DNA of 64,000 bases from an uncultured Clostridia bacterium (GTDB taxonomy: Bacteria; Bacillota; Clostridia; Oscillospirales; Acutalibacteraceae), in NCBI GenBank assembly GCA_947623505.1, contig CANQGT010000002.1, positions 1 to 64,000 of the forward strand, written 5' to 3'. The notes beneath the pieces were generated by a model that was given only the letters and a program-made list of their open reading frames with translations, ran no database searches and was not told the origin of the DNA. The first letter of the stretch is position 1. Every line of letters begins with the position of its first letter. This document shows positions 1-8,819 of this stretch, piece by piece. Made by a program: the position numbers and the translations under genes.

Positions 1-35
1 GAGGGATTTTTGATCCACCGTTTCCAACAAGTTGG

Positions 36-74
36 AAAGCACACCTTTCTATTTTATGAAAAGTGTGCTTTTTT
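36..74 (+). terminator. Rho-independent terminator of a gene left of the window
   Basis: The arms AAGCACAC (37-44) and GTGTGCTT (63-70) form a stem that runs into a T-rich tract on the + strand. A second perfect inverted repeat, TTTCCAAC/GTTGGAAA (21-38), overlaps its left edge. The gene to the right is on the - strand, so this probably ends a + strand transcript that begins outside the window. Confidence 0.7.
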
Positions 75-76
75 GT

Positions 77-844
77 TTAATTAAAAAGTCCCGTTAAATA
101 CTTAAACGAATACAGCAACGCGTATAAAACCGGCTGGTGCGCGAGATAAATCCAAAAACTGTATTTCCCCGCCTTTTGAAAAAATACCGAGCGGCTTTTG
201 TAGGCCGTTTTGGGAAAAGCGCCGTCACGGGCGTATTTTCCGATAAAAGCCCCGACAAGAAAAAGAAAAAGCCACGGCACAAGCGAAAAATAATCCGCGC
301 TGTGAAAGCTTTGGGAATAAAGGCCGAGCGGGCAGAGCCAGTCGCTTTGATAAAGAAAATCCGGAAGCGTTATCAGGCCGAAAAGCAGCTTCTTTTCGGA
401 AATTTTATACGACGCGAGGAAAAGAAATCCGCAAACCGCCGCGCCCGCGCGTTCATCGCATTTCTCGATAAGAGGCGAGGCAAGCCCCGTTATTATCATA
501 CAGCAGCCGAGGCACGAAAGTATGCCGAAATAAATTTCGGCTCCCGTTATTCCGATAAGCGGCATTATAACCGCCGTTGCGACGGTAACGGCAATACCGC
601 CCGAAAGCACGATGATCCCCCTTTTTACGGCGCTGCGCGAAAGGCGCGAGCATATGCCTGAAGTAATAATAAACGCCGACCAGAAAAAAGGCTGAAAAAC
701 GCATAGAGCGTTGAAAATATCATATCCCGCTTTAATATTTAAAACAAATCCCAAATCATAGAAAAAATGATGAAACACCATGCAGATTATCGCAAAACCG
801 CGAATTTCATCAAGCAGCGGTATTCTTCTTACTCCGTCCCTCAA
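77..844 (-). CDS. DUF1624 / heparan-alpha-glucosaminide N-acetyltransferase-like membrane protein
   Basis: This 255-residue polytopic membrane protein opens with LLDEIRGFAIICMVFHHFFYD, the N-terminal signature of the DUF1624/acyltransferase-3-like superfamily (Arg-Gly and a His pair in the first membrane helix). About seven hydrophobic segments follow, and it ends in a YLAHQPVLY-type helix typical of these acyltransferases. The family is thought to transfer acyl groups across the membrane, but the substrate here cannot be told. The start is a TTG preceded by a CAGGTGAT ribosome binding site, and no internal ATG fits as well. The gene is transcribed alone. An unrelated acyltransferase is possible but less likely. 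Confidence 0.75.
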   Translation of the reverse strand: MRDGVRRIPLLDEIRGFAIICMVFHHFFYDLGFVLNIKAGYDIFNALCVFQPFFWSAFIITSGICSRLSRSAVKRGIIVLSGGIAVTVATAVIMPLIGITGAEIYFGILSCLGCCMIITGLASPLIEKCDERAGAAVCGFLFLASYKISEKKLLFGLITLPDFLYQSDWLCPLGLYSQSFHSADYFSLVPWLFLFLVGAFIGKYARDGAFPKTAYKSRSVFFQKAGKYSFWIYLAHQPVLYALLYSFKYLTGLFN

Positions 845-949
845 AATATCACCTGCCCAAACAAAATCATTTTATCACACGGTGGGCGCAAATTCAATCG
901 CATACGCTTATAAATCCGCGCGATTTCGGCGTTTCGCAATTCATTATTA

Positions 950-978
950 TTGTAATAACGGTCGCTTTATGATATACT
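950..978 (+). promoter_or_regulatory. Sigma-A type promoter for the HAD-NUDIX/nifS/thiI operon
   Basis: TTGTAA (950-955) and TATACT (973-978) are separated by 17 bp and lie about 45 bp upstream of the start codon of the first operon gene. Confidence 0.6.
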
Positions 979-1024
979 TTCATTATAAGCTTTGGAAATC
1001 GGCCGAAAAAGGGGCGTGTTTTAA

Positions 1025-2215
1025 ATGAGGTACAAGGCGGTCGTTTTTGATTTTGACGGCACAATATGCGATTCCGGCGAGGGTATAGTAAAAAGCGCGG
1101 CATACGCGCTTAAAAGCTTCGGCTATCCCGTTGCCGACGATCTCAGCGAATTGAACTTTTTTATAGGCCCGCCGCTGCTTGTTACGTTTCAGGAAAAGTA
1201 CTCAGCTCAGCCGTCGGAGGCGGAGGCGCTCGTAAAAAAATACCGGGAGAGATATACGGATGTAGGTCTGTATGAAAGCAGACTTTACCCCGGAATTGAA
1301 AAGCTGCTTGCCGATTTAAAGGAGGACGGCTTCAAACTCGGTGTGGCAACCTCAAAACCGCAGCCGTATGCCGAAACGCTTTTAAAGCATTTCGGAATTT
1401 ACGGGTATTTCGACGCTGTCTGCGGAGTTACGTTTACTGAGGACTGCGTGCCTAAATCCGATATTATATTAAACTGCATTAAGGCGCTTGACACGGCGCC
1501 GAAGAACACGCTTATGGCAGGCGACAAGCATTATGACATAACCGGTGCGAAGCAGAATCATATAGACAGCGCGGGAGTCCTGTGGGGCTATGGCAGCAGA
1601 TTTGAATTTATAGAGGCAGGAGCGAGATTTATTGCCGAAAAGCCGGAGGATATCGAATCGATAGCTTTGGGATTTTTTGAGCAGACGGAGGAATCAAAGG
1701 GCATTTTTCGCGGCAAAATATTCACCGTTCACGAGGATACAGTCACGCTTGCGGACGGCTCAACGGCAAAGCGGGAGATAGTCGACCACCCGGGCGGCGT
1801 CGCCATAGTTCCGCTCACGGACGGCGGCGAGGTTTTGATGGTGCGCCAGTTCCGTGCCCCTTACAGGGAAACGATTTACGAGGTGCCGGCGGGGAAATTG
1901 GAGCGTGACGAGGATCCGCTTTCGGCAGGAATACGGGAGCTTCGCGAGGAATGCGGCGTAACCGCGGAAAAAATGATACCGCTCGGCGAAATATACCCCA
2001 CGCCCGGTTATTGCGGCGAAATAATCCGCATATTCGGCGCCGTGGGATTGAAAGCGGCGGATCAGCAACTTGACGAGGGCGAATTTTTGGACATATATAA
2101 GCTGCCGCTTGAAACGGCGTTTGAAAAATGTATGAACGGCGAAATTAAGGACGCCAAAACGATAATCGGAATACTTAAAACAAGGGAATTGAAGAAAAAT
2201 GGCGGTTTATCTTGA
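1025..2215 (+). CDS. HAD-superfamily phosphatase fused to a NUDIX (ADP-ribose pyrophosphatase-like) hydrolase
   Basis: The 396-residue protein has two catalytic domains. Residues 1-215 are a HAD phosphatase of the phosphoglycolate phosphatase/PpaX type: DFDGT (9-13), ATSKP (108-112) and GDKHYD (166-171) supply motifs I-IV. Residues 225-390 are a NUDIX hydrolase of the ADP-ribose pyrophosphatase group with a complete Nudix box from Gly290 to Val312 (GX5EX7REXXEEXGV) and an upstream VRQFRAPYRETIYEVPAG. A plausible role is cleavage of a nucleoside diphosphate sugar followed by dephosphorylation of the released phosphate ester, but this is inference. AAGGGGC precedes the ATG. The 3' end overlaps the cysteine desulfurase gene by 17 bp, so the two are translationally coupled. 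Confidence 0.9.
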   Translation: MRYKAVVFDFDGTICDSGEGIVKSAAYALKSFGYPVADDLSELNFFIGPPLLVTFQEKYSAQPSEAEALVKKYRERYTDVGLYESRLYPGIEKLLADLKEDGFKLGVATSKPQPYAETLLKHFGIYGYFDAVCGVTFTEDCVPKSDIILNCIKALDTAPKNTLMAGDKHYDITGAKQNHIDSAGVLWGYGSRFEFIEAGARFIAEKPEDIESIALGFFEQTEESKGIFRGKIFTVHEDTVTLADGSTAKREIVDHPGGVAIVPLTDGGEVLMVRQFRAPYRETIYEVPAGKLERDEDPLSAGIRELREECGVTAEKMIPLGEIYPTPGYCGEIIRIFGAVGLKAADQQLDEGEFLDIYKLPLETAFEKCMNGEIKDAKTIIGILKTRELKKNGGLS

Positions 2216-3335
2216 CAACAGCGCGACTACCCGGCCTTGCCGCGAGGCCGTGGAAGCCGTCCGCGTTATGCTTGAGGAAAACTACGGCAACCCGTCAAGC
2301 CTGCACGGCGCGGGAATAGAGGCGGCGAAGGCGCTGATAAAGGCAAGGCAGAGCATAGCCGATAAGCTTGGCTGCGAAAAAGACGAAATTTATTTCACAA
2401 GCGGAGGCACCGAGGCAAATAATCTTGCCCTGTTCGGTGCGGCGCGGGCAAACGGGCGCAGAGGAAACAGAATAGTTACAACCGCGATAGAGCACGAGAG
2501 CGTTATTCAAAGCATCGACGAGCTTGAAAAAGAGGGCTTTGAAACGGTGCGCCTTGAGCCGGACAGATACGGAAACATAACCGCCGCACAGCTCGAAGAG
2601 GCCGTAAACAAACAAACTGTTCTCATTTCGGTTATGTATATAAACAACGAGGTGGGCTCCGTTCTTCCTGTTGATAAAATAAGAAAAATATGCGAAAGGG
2701 CGGGGGCTCCGGCTCTGATACACACCGATTGCGTGCAGGCGTTCGGAAAGGTCGATGTCAGGCCCAAAAAGCTCGGAGCGGATCTTGTTACCGTAACGGC
2801 TCACAAAATACACGGGCCAAAGGGCTGCGGCGCGCTTTATGTGCGCAAGGGCGTCAGAATATTGCCGAGGACTTTCGGCGGAGAGCAGGAAAAACGCCTG
2901 CGCCCCGGAACGGAAGCGTCACCCCTTATAGCCGGTTTCGGCGCGGCGGCGGACGCCTTGCCGGATTTGAAAGAACAGAGCGAAAAAATATCGGCGCTCA
3001 ATGCTTACGCGAGAGCCTCTCTTTCAAAAATAGACGGCGTTGCCTTCAACAGCGGCGAAAGCGCTTCTCCTTACATATTGAATTTATATGTGCCTACCTT
3101 TATGCGCAGCCAAACGGTTATTCAGGAGCTTTCGGCAAATTACGGCATTTATGTAAGCAGCGGTTCCGCGTGCGCGAAGGGCAAAAGGAGCCACGTGCTT
3201 ACTGCCATGCGCCTTGGCGGCGAAACGGTTGACAAGAGCATAAGAGTGAGCTTTTCAAGATTCAGCACTATGGACGATGTTGACGCTCTGTGCGCCGCTC
3301 TTACGGAGATAACAAAAAAATACCCGAGGAACTGA
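2199..3335 (+). CDS. Cysteine desulfurase (NifS/IscS family, ThiI partner)
   Basis: This PLP-dependent enzyme of 378 residues removes sulfur from cysteine as a protein persulfide. It starts with the family signature YLDNSATT. The expected His99 (EHESV), the PLP lysine in AHKIHGPKG (Lys203) and the catalytic cysteine in SSGSACAKG (Cys325) are all present. thiI follows one base after the stop codon. This is the arrangement of the dedicated NifZ-ThiI pair in Bacillus, where the desulfurase feeds sulfur to ThiI for 4-thiouridine in tRNA and thiamine thiazole. A general role in Fe-S assembly is less likely because no scaffold gene is nearby. The start overlaps the upstream fusion gene. Confidence 0.93.
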   Translation: MAVYLDNSATTRPCREAVEAVRVMLEENYGNPSSLHGAGIEAAKALIKARQSIADKLGCEKDEIYFTSGGTEANNLALFGAARANGRRGNRIVTTAIEHESVIQSIDELEKEGFETVRLEPDRYGNITAAQLEEAVNKQTVLISVMYINNEVGSVLPVDKIRKICERAGAPALIHTDCVQAFGKVDVRPKKLGADLVTVTAHKIHGPKGCGALYVRKGVRILPRTFGGEQEKRLRPGTEASPLIAGFGAAADALPDLKEQSEKISALNAYARASLSKIDGVAFNSGESASPYILNLYVPTFMRSQTVIQELSANYGIYVSSGSACAKGKRSHVLTAMRLGGETVDKSIRVSFSRFSTMDDVDALCAALTEITKKYPRN

Positions 3336-3336
3336 T

Positions 3337-4509
3337 ATGAAAGAGATAATACTTGTAAAAAACGGCGAGCTTGTGCTCAAAGGTCTGAACAGAACAACAT
3401 TTGAGGATATTCTTATAAAGAACATAAAAAAGCATCTTTCACCGTACGGCGATTTTGCTTTTGAAAAGAGCCAGTCCACCGTAATGATAGAACCGCAAAA
3501 CGACGACGCGGATCTTGACGAAGCGGTGCAGGCGCTAAAAAAGGTGTTCGGCATAGCGGCGTTTTCACGCGCGGCGGTGTGCGAAAAGAATATGACCGAT
3601 ATAATCCGCACAGCAAAGGAATATCTTTTAGACGAGCTTTCGCTGGCAAAAACCTTTAAGGTTGAGGCAAAGAGAAGCGACAAACGCTTTCCGTTTAAAT
3701 CTCCTGAGATAAGCAGCGAGCTCGGAGGGGAACTTCTCGCGGCGTTTCACAACCTGAAGGTGGACGTTCACAATCCCGAATTAACAGTTACCGTTGAGGT
3801 AAGAGACAGGTACGCTTTCATTCGCGGAAACAATATAAAAGGCGCCGGCGGTATGCCCACGGGAACGAGCGGCAGGGCGGCAGTGCTGATAAGCGGGGGT
3901 ATAGATTCCCCCGTGGCGGCGTATATGATGGCAAAGCGCGGGATCGAGCTTGTGGCCGTTCATTTCGCGTCGCCGCCATATACGAGCGAGCTTGCCGAGA
4001 TGAAGGTGATTGAGCTTTTGAAAAAGGTCGCGGCATACAGCGGCACGGTCACTTCATATATTGTGCGCTTTACGGAAATTCAGGAGGCGATAAGGGATAA
4101 TTGCCCCGAGGATTATTTTACGCTTGTTATGCGGCGGATTATGATGGAAATAAGCCAAATAATAGCGCAAAAGCAGAATTGCAGCGCGCTGATAACCGGC
4201 GAGAGCGTCGGCCAGGTCGCAAGCCAGACGATATACGCCCTTGCCTGCACGGACAGCGCTGTTGATATGCCTGTTTTCCGCCCGTGTATCGGAATGGATA
4301 AGGACGAAATAATCGCGGTGGCGCGAAAGATAGACACATTTGAAACCTCAATCCAACCGTATGAGGACTGTTGCACGGTATTTACGCCGAAGCACCCGAA
4401 AACAAGGCCGAAAAAAGAGGACGTTATAAATGCTCAGCGGCAGATACCCGAGCTTTCGCGGCTCATTGACGAGGCCGTTTCGGGCGCTAAAAAAATTTTT
4501 GTGAGATAG
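3337..4509 (+). CDS. thiI: tRNA 4-thiouridine synthase / thiamine sulfurtransferase ThiI
   Basis: The 390 residues comprise an N-terminal ferredoxin-like and THUMP region (about 1-170) and a PP-loop ATPase domain with SGGIDS at 186-191. The C-terminal rhodanese domain of the E. coli enzyme is absent, as in most Firmicutes, where the partner desulfurase delivers sulfur directly. The conserved cysteine near the C-terminus is present (PYEDCCTVF, Cys345/346). The enzyme adenylates tRNA uridine 8 and replaces oxygen with sulfur. The ATG lies one base after the stop of the desulfurase gene, with GAGGAAC as ribosome binding site, so the two are co-translated. Confidence 0.95.
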   Translation: MKEIILVKNGELVLKGLNRTTFEDILIKNIKKHLSPYGDFAFEKSQSTVMIEPQNDDADLDEAVQALKKVFGIAAFSRAAVCEKNMTDIIRTAKEYLLDELSLAKTFKVEAKRSDKRFPFKSPEISSELGGELLAAFHNLKVDVHNPELTVTVEVRDRYAFIRGNNIKGAGGMPTGTSGRAAVLISGGIDSPVAAYMMAKRGIELVAVHFASPPYTSELAEMKVIELLKKVAAYSGTVTSYIVRFTEIQEAIRDNCPEDYFTLVMRRIMMEISQIIAQKQNCSALITGESVGQVASQTIYALACTDSAVDMPVFRPCIGMDKDEIIAVARKIDTFETSIQPYEDCCTVFTPKHPKTRPKKEDVINAQRQIPELSRLIDEAVSGAKKIFVR

Positions 4510-4510
4510 T

Positions 4511-4535
4511 TTATAGCTGAGGGAAGTTGAACACA
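4511..4535 (+). repeat. 25-bp repeat shared with the hairpin upstream of purL
   Basis: This stretch, directly after the thiI stop, matches the reverse complement of 63369-63393 at 24 of 25 positions by eye (core TATAGCTGAGGGAAG). The rest of 4536-4765 has no recognisable gene. It contains short T-rich runs and a small CGTAA/TTACG hairpin before ACTTTTTT near 4690-4700. Confidence 0.65.
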
Positions 4536-4813
4536 ATAAGGTTTTTGCATCCCACGGTGAGGAGTTTTTAAGGGTTTTTGCTTTTTTCGCCTATCTTCTT
4601 GGTAGGATCCACATCGCGCCGTGTTGAGAAAATTGATTTGTTTTTTACAAAAAAGTGACAAAATACGACAGTAAATATTTCGTAAGAATTACGACTTTTT
4701 TCAGCTTTATTACAGATAAATACGCCGTGTTTATTTTCAGCTTAATAAATGGTAAAATATTCTAAGAAAGAGAAAAAAGTCGGTGTATAATTATTAAAAA
4801 AGCAATTTACATT

Positions 4814-5860
4814 TTGCTTGTTTTTCTGCAAATCCTTTGTGTTCCTTTCACCGCATTCGGAATGGATTCCTCTTTTGTGGACGTTTCGGATATGTGGAGC
4901 TGGTACGAGGAGCAGAGCGCCGTTCATCTCCCCGAGGAAAAGGTTTTTTCTTATTTCGGCGAATACAGCGGCGCTTACAGCTACTTTTCAGACGTGGAAA
5001 ACAAGTGCTTTTATCTTCGCATTTATTACAAAGAAAGCAGTTTAACAAGTAAAAATAAAGATGTGTTTGTTGATTTTAATATTAAGAACCCGAGCCGTGA
5101 ATATCAATTCTCAGTTGATGCCAACGGCTTTTTTAATTATGACGATGATGACAAGAGCGGATTCAAAATACTCACCGATTTCGGCAACGCCTCCGAGCAG
5201 GGGCAAATCATATTGATAGGTATTGAATTTTTGAAAAGCGGCGACAAAAAGCTTGATAATATTCTGAGCTTCAGGCTGATTGTAAACGGAAATGTTTACA
5301 GCCTGTGCGACGGGATTTATCTGAAATATGCCGAGCCTGTCTCGGAAAGCAAAACCGAAACGAAGCCGACTTCGGAGAAAAGCACTCAATCCGATAAAAC
5401 AAAAGACACAACCCGCCAAAGCGGCAAGAGTGAAAAAACGACCTCGGAAAAAACAACGAGCCGGCGAAACGGAGCGGAAGATACCACCTCCAAAGTAAGC
5501 GGCGCATACGATAACCCCGAGAGCGAAAAAAGCACCGAAGAAAAGACCACCAAATTCAAATACACCGGCCCGGCCGCGACCGCCGGAGAGGGCAAATATA
5601 CTCCGGAACACACGGCCGGCGAAAACAGCGAAACCGAAAATGCCGATTTCGGCGATTATACATTTGAAAGCGAAACCGAAATCGAATATTTCGAAGGAAA
5701 GCAGGCCGAAACAAAACAAGCCGAAATAATTACGGCGCAGGAAAGCGCCGAAGAGAAATTTTCGCCCGTGTCAAAAGCGCTGTTCATATCGGCGGGAATA
5801 ACGGCGGCGGCAGGATTTGTAATTATAGTATATTTTTCAAAAAAGGCAAATAAAAAATGA
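4814..5860 (+). CDS. Secreted, C-terminally membrane-anchored protein with Ser/Thr/Lys/Glu-rich stalk
   Basis: No family is recognised. A hydrophobic signal (LLVFLQILCVPFTAFG) is followed by a folded-looking domain of about 140 residues (roughly 20-160). A low-complexity stalk rich in Thr, Ser, Lys and Glu follows (about 165-305), and then a C-terminal membrane helix with a KKANKK tail (about 320-348). The listed start is a TTG without a ribosome binding site. The open frame extends upstream to 4766 and encodes Ile-Ile-Lys-Lys-Ala just before the hydrophobic stretch. A normal signal peptide would therefore need a non-standard ATA/ATT start near 4787-4793. The stop overlaps the radC start (ATGA). 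Surface display is inferred from topology only. Confidence 0.7.
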   Translation: MLVFLQILCVPFTAFGMDSSFVDVSDMWSWYEEQSAVHLPEEKVFSYFGEYSGAYSYFSDVENKCFYLRIYYKESSLTSKNKDVFVDFNIKNPSREYQFSVDANGFFNYDDDDKSGFKILTDFGNASEQGQIILIGIEFLKSGDKKLDNILSFRLIVNGNVYSLCDGIYLKYAEPVSESKTETKPTSEKSTQSDKTKDTTRQSGKSEKTTSEKTTSRRNGAEDTTSKVSGAYDNPESEKSTEEKTTKFKYTGPAATAGEGKYTPEHTAGENSETENADFGDYTFESETEIEYFEGKQAETKQAEIITAQESAEEKFSPVSKALFISAGITAAAGFVIIVYFSKKANKK

Positions 5861-6579
5861 GTGAAAAACAAAATCAAAAGCGAAGGTCTGATGATTACAC
5901 GGCGGGCCACCGAAAAAGAGTGAAAGAAAAATATCTTGAAAAGGGCGCGAACGCTTTTCAAAACGATTATGAATTTCTTGAATTGGCGCTTTTTTATTCA
6001 ATTCCGCAAAAAGACGTTAAGGGTATCGCCAAAAAACTGATAGATGAATTCGGCTCTTTGGAAAACGTTCTCGAGGCCTCTCCGAGCCAGCTTATGAAAG
6101 TGGACGGAGTGGGAGAGCATACCGCCGTGCTGCTGAGTCTGATCCGCGATATAAACAAAAGGGCCGCGAGCACACGAAAAAATTACAGGGAAATAAAAAA
6201 TTTCGATATGGCACTCGACTATTTCGTAAATATGTTTGAGTTTGAGGAAAACGAAAAATTCGCGGTGCTGTTTTTGGACAATATGAACAAGCCTGTTTTT
6301 TCAAAGATTTTGTGCGAAGGAATAGTAAACACCGCGCAAGTGCCGATAAGGCTGATGACAAGATACGCGATAGACAGCAACGCGGCAAATCTTATAATCT
6401 CTCACAATCACCCGCACGGAGCCGCCGTTCCTTCCGCCGCCGACGTGGAGGTAACTCTTAATATCAGAAATTTTATGAAAGCGATCGGTGTAAAGCTGAT
6501 CGACCATATCATAGTGGGTGAAAACGACGTTTTTTCAATGCGCTCAAGTATGGAATACAACACCTTTTTCACCGGCTAA
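5857..6579 (+). CDS. radC: RadC-family JAMM/MPN+ protein
   Basis: The 240-residue protein has an N-terminal helix-hairpin-helix-like region (GVGEHTAVLL near 84-93) and a C-terminal JAMM metalloprotease fold. The zinc signature is complete: His183, His185 and Asp196 in SHNHPHGAAVPSAAD. RadC proteins were named for DNA repair, but their biochemical role is unsettled. The start overlaps the stop of the stalk protein by four bases, so the pair is co-translated, an unexpected partnership. The usual flanking shape genes (mreB, maf) are absent. Confidence 0.9.
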   Translation: MSEKQNQKRRSDDYTAGHRKRVKEKYLEKGANAFQNDYEFLELALFYSIPQKDVKGIAKKLIDEFGSLENVLEASPSQLMKVDGVGEHTAVLLSLIRDINKRAASTRKNYREIKNFDMALDYFVNMFEFEENEKFAVLFLDNMNKPVFSKILCEGIVNTAQVPIRLMTRYAIDSNAANLIISHNHPHGAAVPSAADVEVTLNIRNFMKAIGVKLIDHIIVGENDVFSMRSSMEYNTFFTG

Positions 6580-6708
6580 CAGAAAAAAATATAACAATGA
6601 AAATCCATTTCAATCCAATCTAAATCACCTATATCTTTATATTTCAATATTTATGTGATCAGGCATTCTATCATATTATTGAATTTACTTTTCATGCCGG
6701 TCTCTTAA

Positions 6709-8214
6709 TTAATATTTATAAGAAAACACTTTGAGTTTTTGATTATCCGGTGATGTGTCGTCTATATTGAAGCTGTACAAATAATCACCGATAATAATGC
6801 AGTTTCCTTGATACATCAAATCAGTATCATTATTTATAAATTCATTTGTTATTACGATTTGATTATTCTTTATTTCAAATGTTACCACACTGTAACAGCG
6901 TTTTGTTTCATCTGTAAAATACGCGGGAACAGCATATATATTTTTTTCTTTACTTATGGCGAGGCTGCCCAATGTTGCGGATATATGCGTTTTGTTGAAA
7001 GTTTTGCTGTCTAATTGTTTTAAATTCTTATCCAAAAGTATAATCTCTTCTTCCGATTGCTCAACATTTTCTCCAATACTCAATAGATATTCGCCCGCGG
7101 AATAAATAACATTTGAATAATTATCGCCTTTTCCTATATCAACGCTGAAGTTTAAATACTTATCGGCTTCTTTTTTTGTGGCATAAGAGATTTTATTGTT
7201 TTTGAGGTTTATCTTTATGGCGGAGGTATTGCCGCTTATAAATTTACTATTATCTTCTTCCTCAATATATTCACCGATATACATACAGTCTTTTGTGAAA
7301 TAAATATTTTCCGAACCGCCTAAAACGGCTTTTAAGTTTGCGGATTGTTTTCCCGTAACAATATCAATGGTGTTAATTACAACATATCGGGCAATTTTTA
7401 CATCCTCGAAAAAGCTGATATCCTTTGCAGAAGAAAAGGCAGTCTCACCATTTTGTTTTACATAAGGAAGAGAATTTTCACTGCCATTTGGCAGAACATT
7501 ATAATTTGTTACAATATATAATGTTTTATCGACTATTCGTGATTCGGAATATTTACCGCTTTGCTCAAATTCCGATATCAACGCCGGACTCGTTTTATCG
7601 CTTATATCATAAATTTGGGTTACGGTTTTTGAATCGGTTGACGCGTTTACAACTAATCTGTTTTCGTCGGCAAACAAGTCTTCAATACAATAATCATCAG
7701 TGATGAAATTGTTTATAACCGAAACAAGCTCTGATTTTTCATCAGCGGTTTTATATATATATACCTTGTTTCGACCGTTGGCATTATTGTGATCATAATA
7801 CGCATAAAAAATATAGTTATCAACCGATTTGATCGTATCAGGTTCCTCAACACCGTCTTCTTCTATATATTTAACCGATTTGAATTCCCCGCTTCCTCCT
7901 TCTGCCTGCGGTGGGATTTTTCTCAATGTTGATATTTTTGAATTAAACTCATCATAATTGCCGAATGAAGCGACCTTGTTAGAATTAAAGATATCGGTGT
8001 TTGCTGAAAATACCGCACCTAAAATCAATATAAAGCAAGCCGCCGCGGCCAAAACAGACTTGAAATATCCGTTATTTTGTTTGAATTTTACTGCCCTGTG
8101 TTCATCCTTTGATAAGATTTTTTGTTCAATTATCTCTTTATCAAGATTGTGCGGTAATTCAGGCTGAGCCTTTTCAAATTTATGTTTTATAAAATCAAAA
8201 TCATTATTTTTCAT
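6709..8214 (-). CDS. Membrane-anchored secreted beta-propeller protein (anti-sigma-like partner of the ECF sigma factor)
   Basis: The 501-residue protein has a charged cytoplasmic N-terminus (1-50), one membrane helix (about 52-70) and a large extracellular region typical of the Beta_propel family of clostridial secreted proteins (EEDGVEEPDTIKSVDNYIFYAY is the entry signature). It sits 14 bp downstream of an ECF sigma gene, and its N-terminus faces the cytosol like an anti-sigma factor. A role in sensing an envelope signal and holding the sigma factor is therefore likely, but this is inference from context. ATG at 8214 with AAAGGAG was chosen over an upstream TTG. The gene is clearly more AT-rich than its neighbours. 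Confidence 0.8.
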   Translation of the reverse strand: MKNNDFDFIKHKFEKAQPELPHNLDKEIIEQKILSKDEHRAVKFKQNNGYFKSVLAAAACFILILGAVFSANTDIFNSNKVASFGNYDEFNSKISTLRKIPPQAEGGSGEFKSVKYIEEDGVEEPDTIKSVDNYIFYAYYDHNNANGRNKVYIYKTADEKSELVSVINNFITDDYCIEDLFADENRLVVNASTDSKTVTQIYDISDKTSPALISEFEQSGKYSESRIVDKTLYIVTNYNVLPNGSENSLPYVKQNGETAFSSAKDISFFEDVKIARYVVINTIDIVTGKQSANLKAVLGGSENIYFTKDCMYIGEYIEEEDNSKFISGNTSAIKINLKNNKISYATKKEADKYLNFSVDIGKGDNYSNVIYSAGEYLLSIGENVEQSEEEIILLDKNLKQLDSKTFNKTHISATLGSLAISKEKNIYAVPAYFTDETKRCYSVVTFEIKNNQIVITNEFINNDTDLMYQGNCIIIGDYLYSFNIDDTSPDNQKLKVFSYKY

Positions 8215-8228
8215 TTTACATACTCCTT

Positions 8229-8741
8229 TCAAGATAGACAGCGTCTCATCTTAGCAAGGCTTCTGCTAAGTTTTTGTCTGACATTTCCGGATGTAAAGCC
8301 GGTTATCTTTGCGATTTCCTTACTGTTGAGTCCGACAACTACGGATAATAAAACTATATTTCTTTCATCTTCATTTAATATTGATAATGCCTGTTTGAGT
8401 TCCTCTCGCTCAAACGCAATATCATTATCAAATGAAAGTATATTTTTATAGTTTTCAATATCATCGGTGTTTCGCCGCTTTATTTGTTCCTTTACGGCGC
8501 TCATACAGCCATAATATAAGATTTTAAATAGCCATGATGAAAACGCCTCGGGTTTCTTTAGTTTGCTTATTTGCTCGAATGCCGTAAGAATACTGTCCTG
8601 CACTATATCCTCCGCATCTTCGCTGTTGCCAAGCTTAAAATAAGCGTAGTTATACATTTTTCTTTTATAATTATCATAAAGAACACAAAAGGATTTTACA
8701 TCTCCGCCCTTTGCTTTTAAAACTAATTCTTTTTCGTTCAT
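8229..8741 (-). CDS. RNA polymerase ECF-type sigma factor
   Basis: The 170-residue protein has sigma region 2 (YNYAYFKLGNSEDAEDIVQD) and region 4 with a helix-turn-helix (LNSKEIAKITGFTSGNVRQK), and no region 1 or 3, as in the ECF group. The ATG at 8741 follows an AAAGGAGG site, and longer upstream readings lack one. The beta-propeller gene follows in the same transcript and probably encodes its regulator. An inverted repeat (8782-8801) in the promoter region may mark autoregulation. Confidence 0.92.
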   Translation of the reverse strand: MNEKELVLKAKGGDVKSFCVLYDNYKRKMYNYAYFKLGNSEDAEDIVQDSILTAFEQISKLKKPEAFSSWLFKILYYGCMSAVKEQIKRRNTDDIENYKNILSFDNDIAFEREELKQALSILNEDERNIVLLSVVVGLNSKEIAKITGFTSGNVRQKLSRSLAKMRRCLS

Positions 8742-8781
8742 TAGCTGACCTCCTTTGACGCCGTCATAATTATAGTGTAAA

Positions 8782-8801
8782 TGTAACATAAAAGTGTTAC
8801 A
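8782..8801. promoter_or_regulatory. Perfect inverted repeat upstream of the ECF sigma gene
   Basis: The arms TGTAACA and TGTTACA are separated by six bases. The repeat lies about 40 bp upstream of the sigma gene start, just ahead of a TATAAT-like hexamer on the - strand. It could be an operator or part of an autoregulated promoter. Confidence 0.5.
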
Positions 8802-8819
8802 ATAGCTTGTAATAAAAAA

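Noticed and set aside
137-661. Long + strand frame opposite the acyltransferase gene
   Set aside because: The frame is rich in Lys/Arg and low complexity, has no family motif, and the opposite strand encodes a coherent membrane protein.
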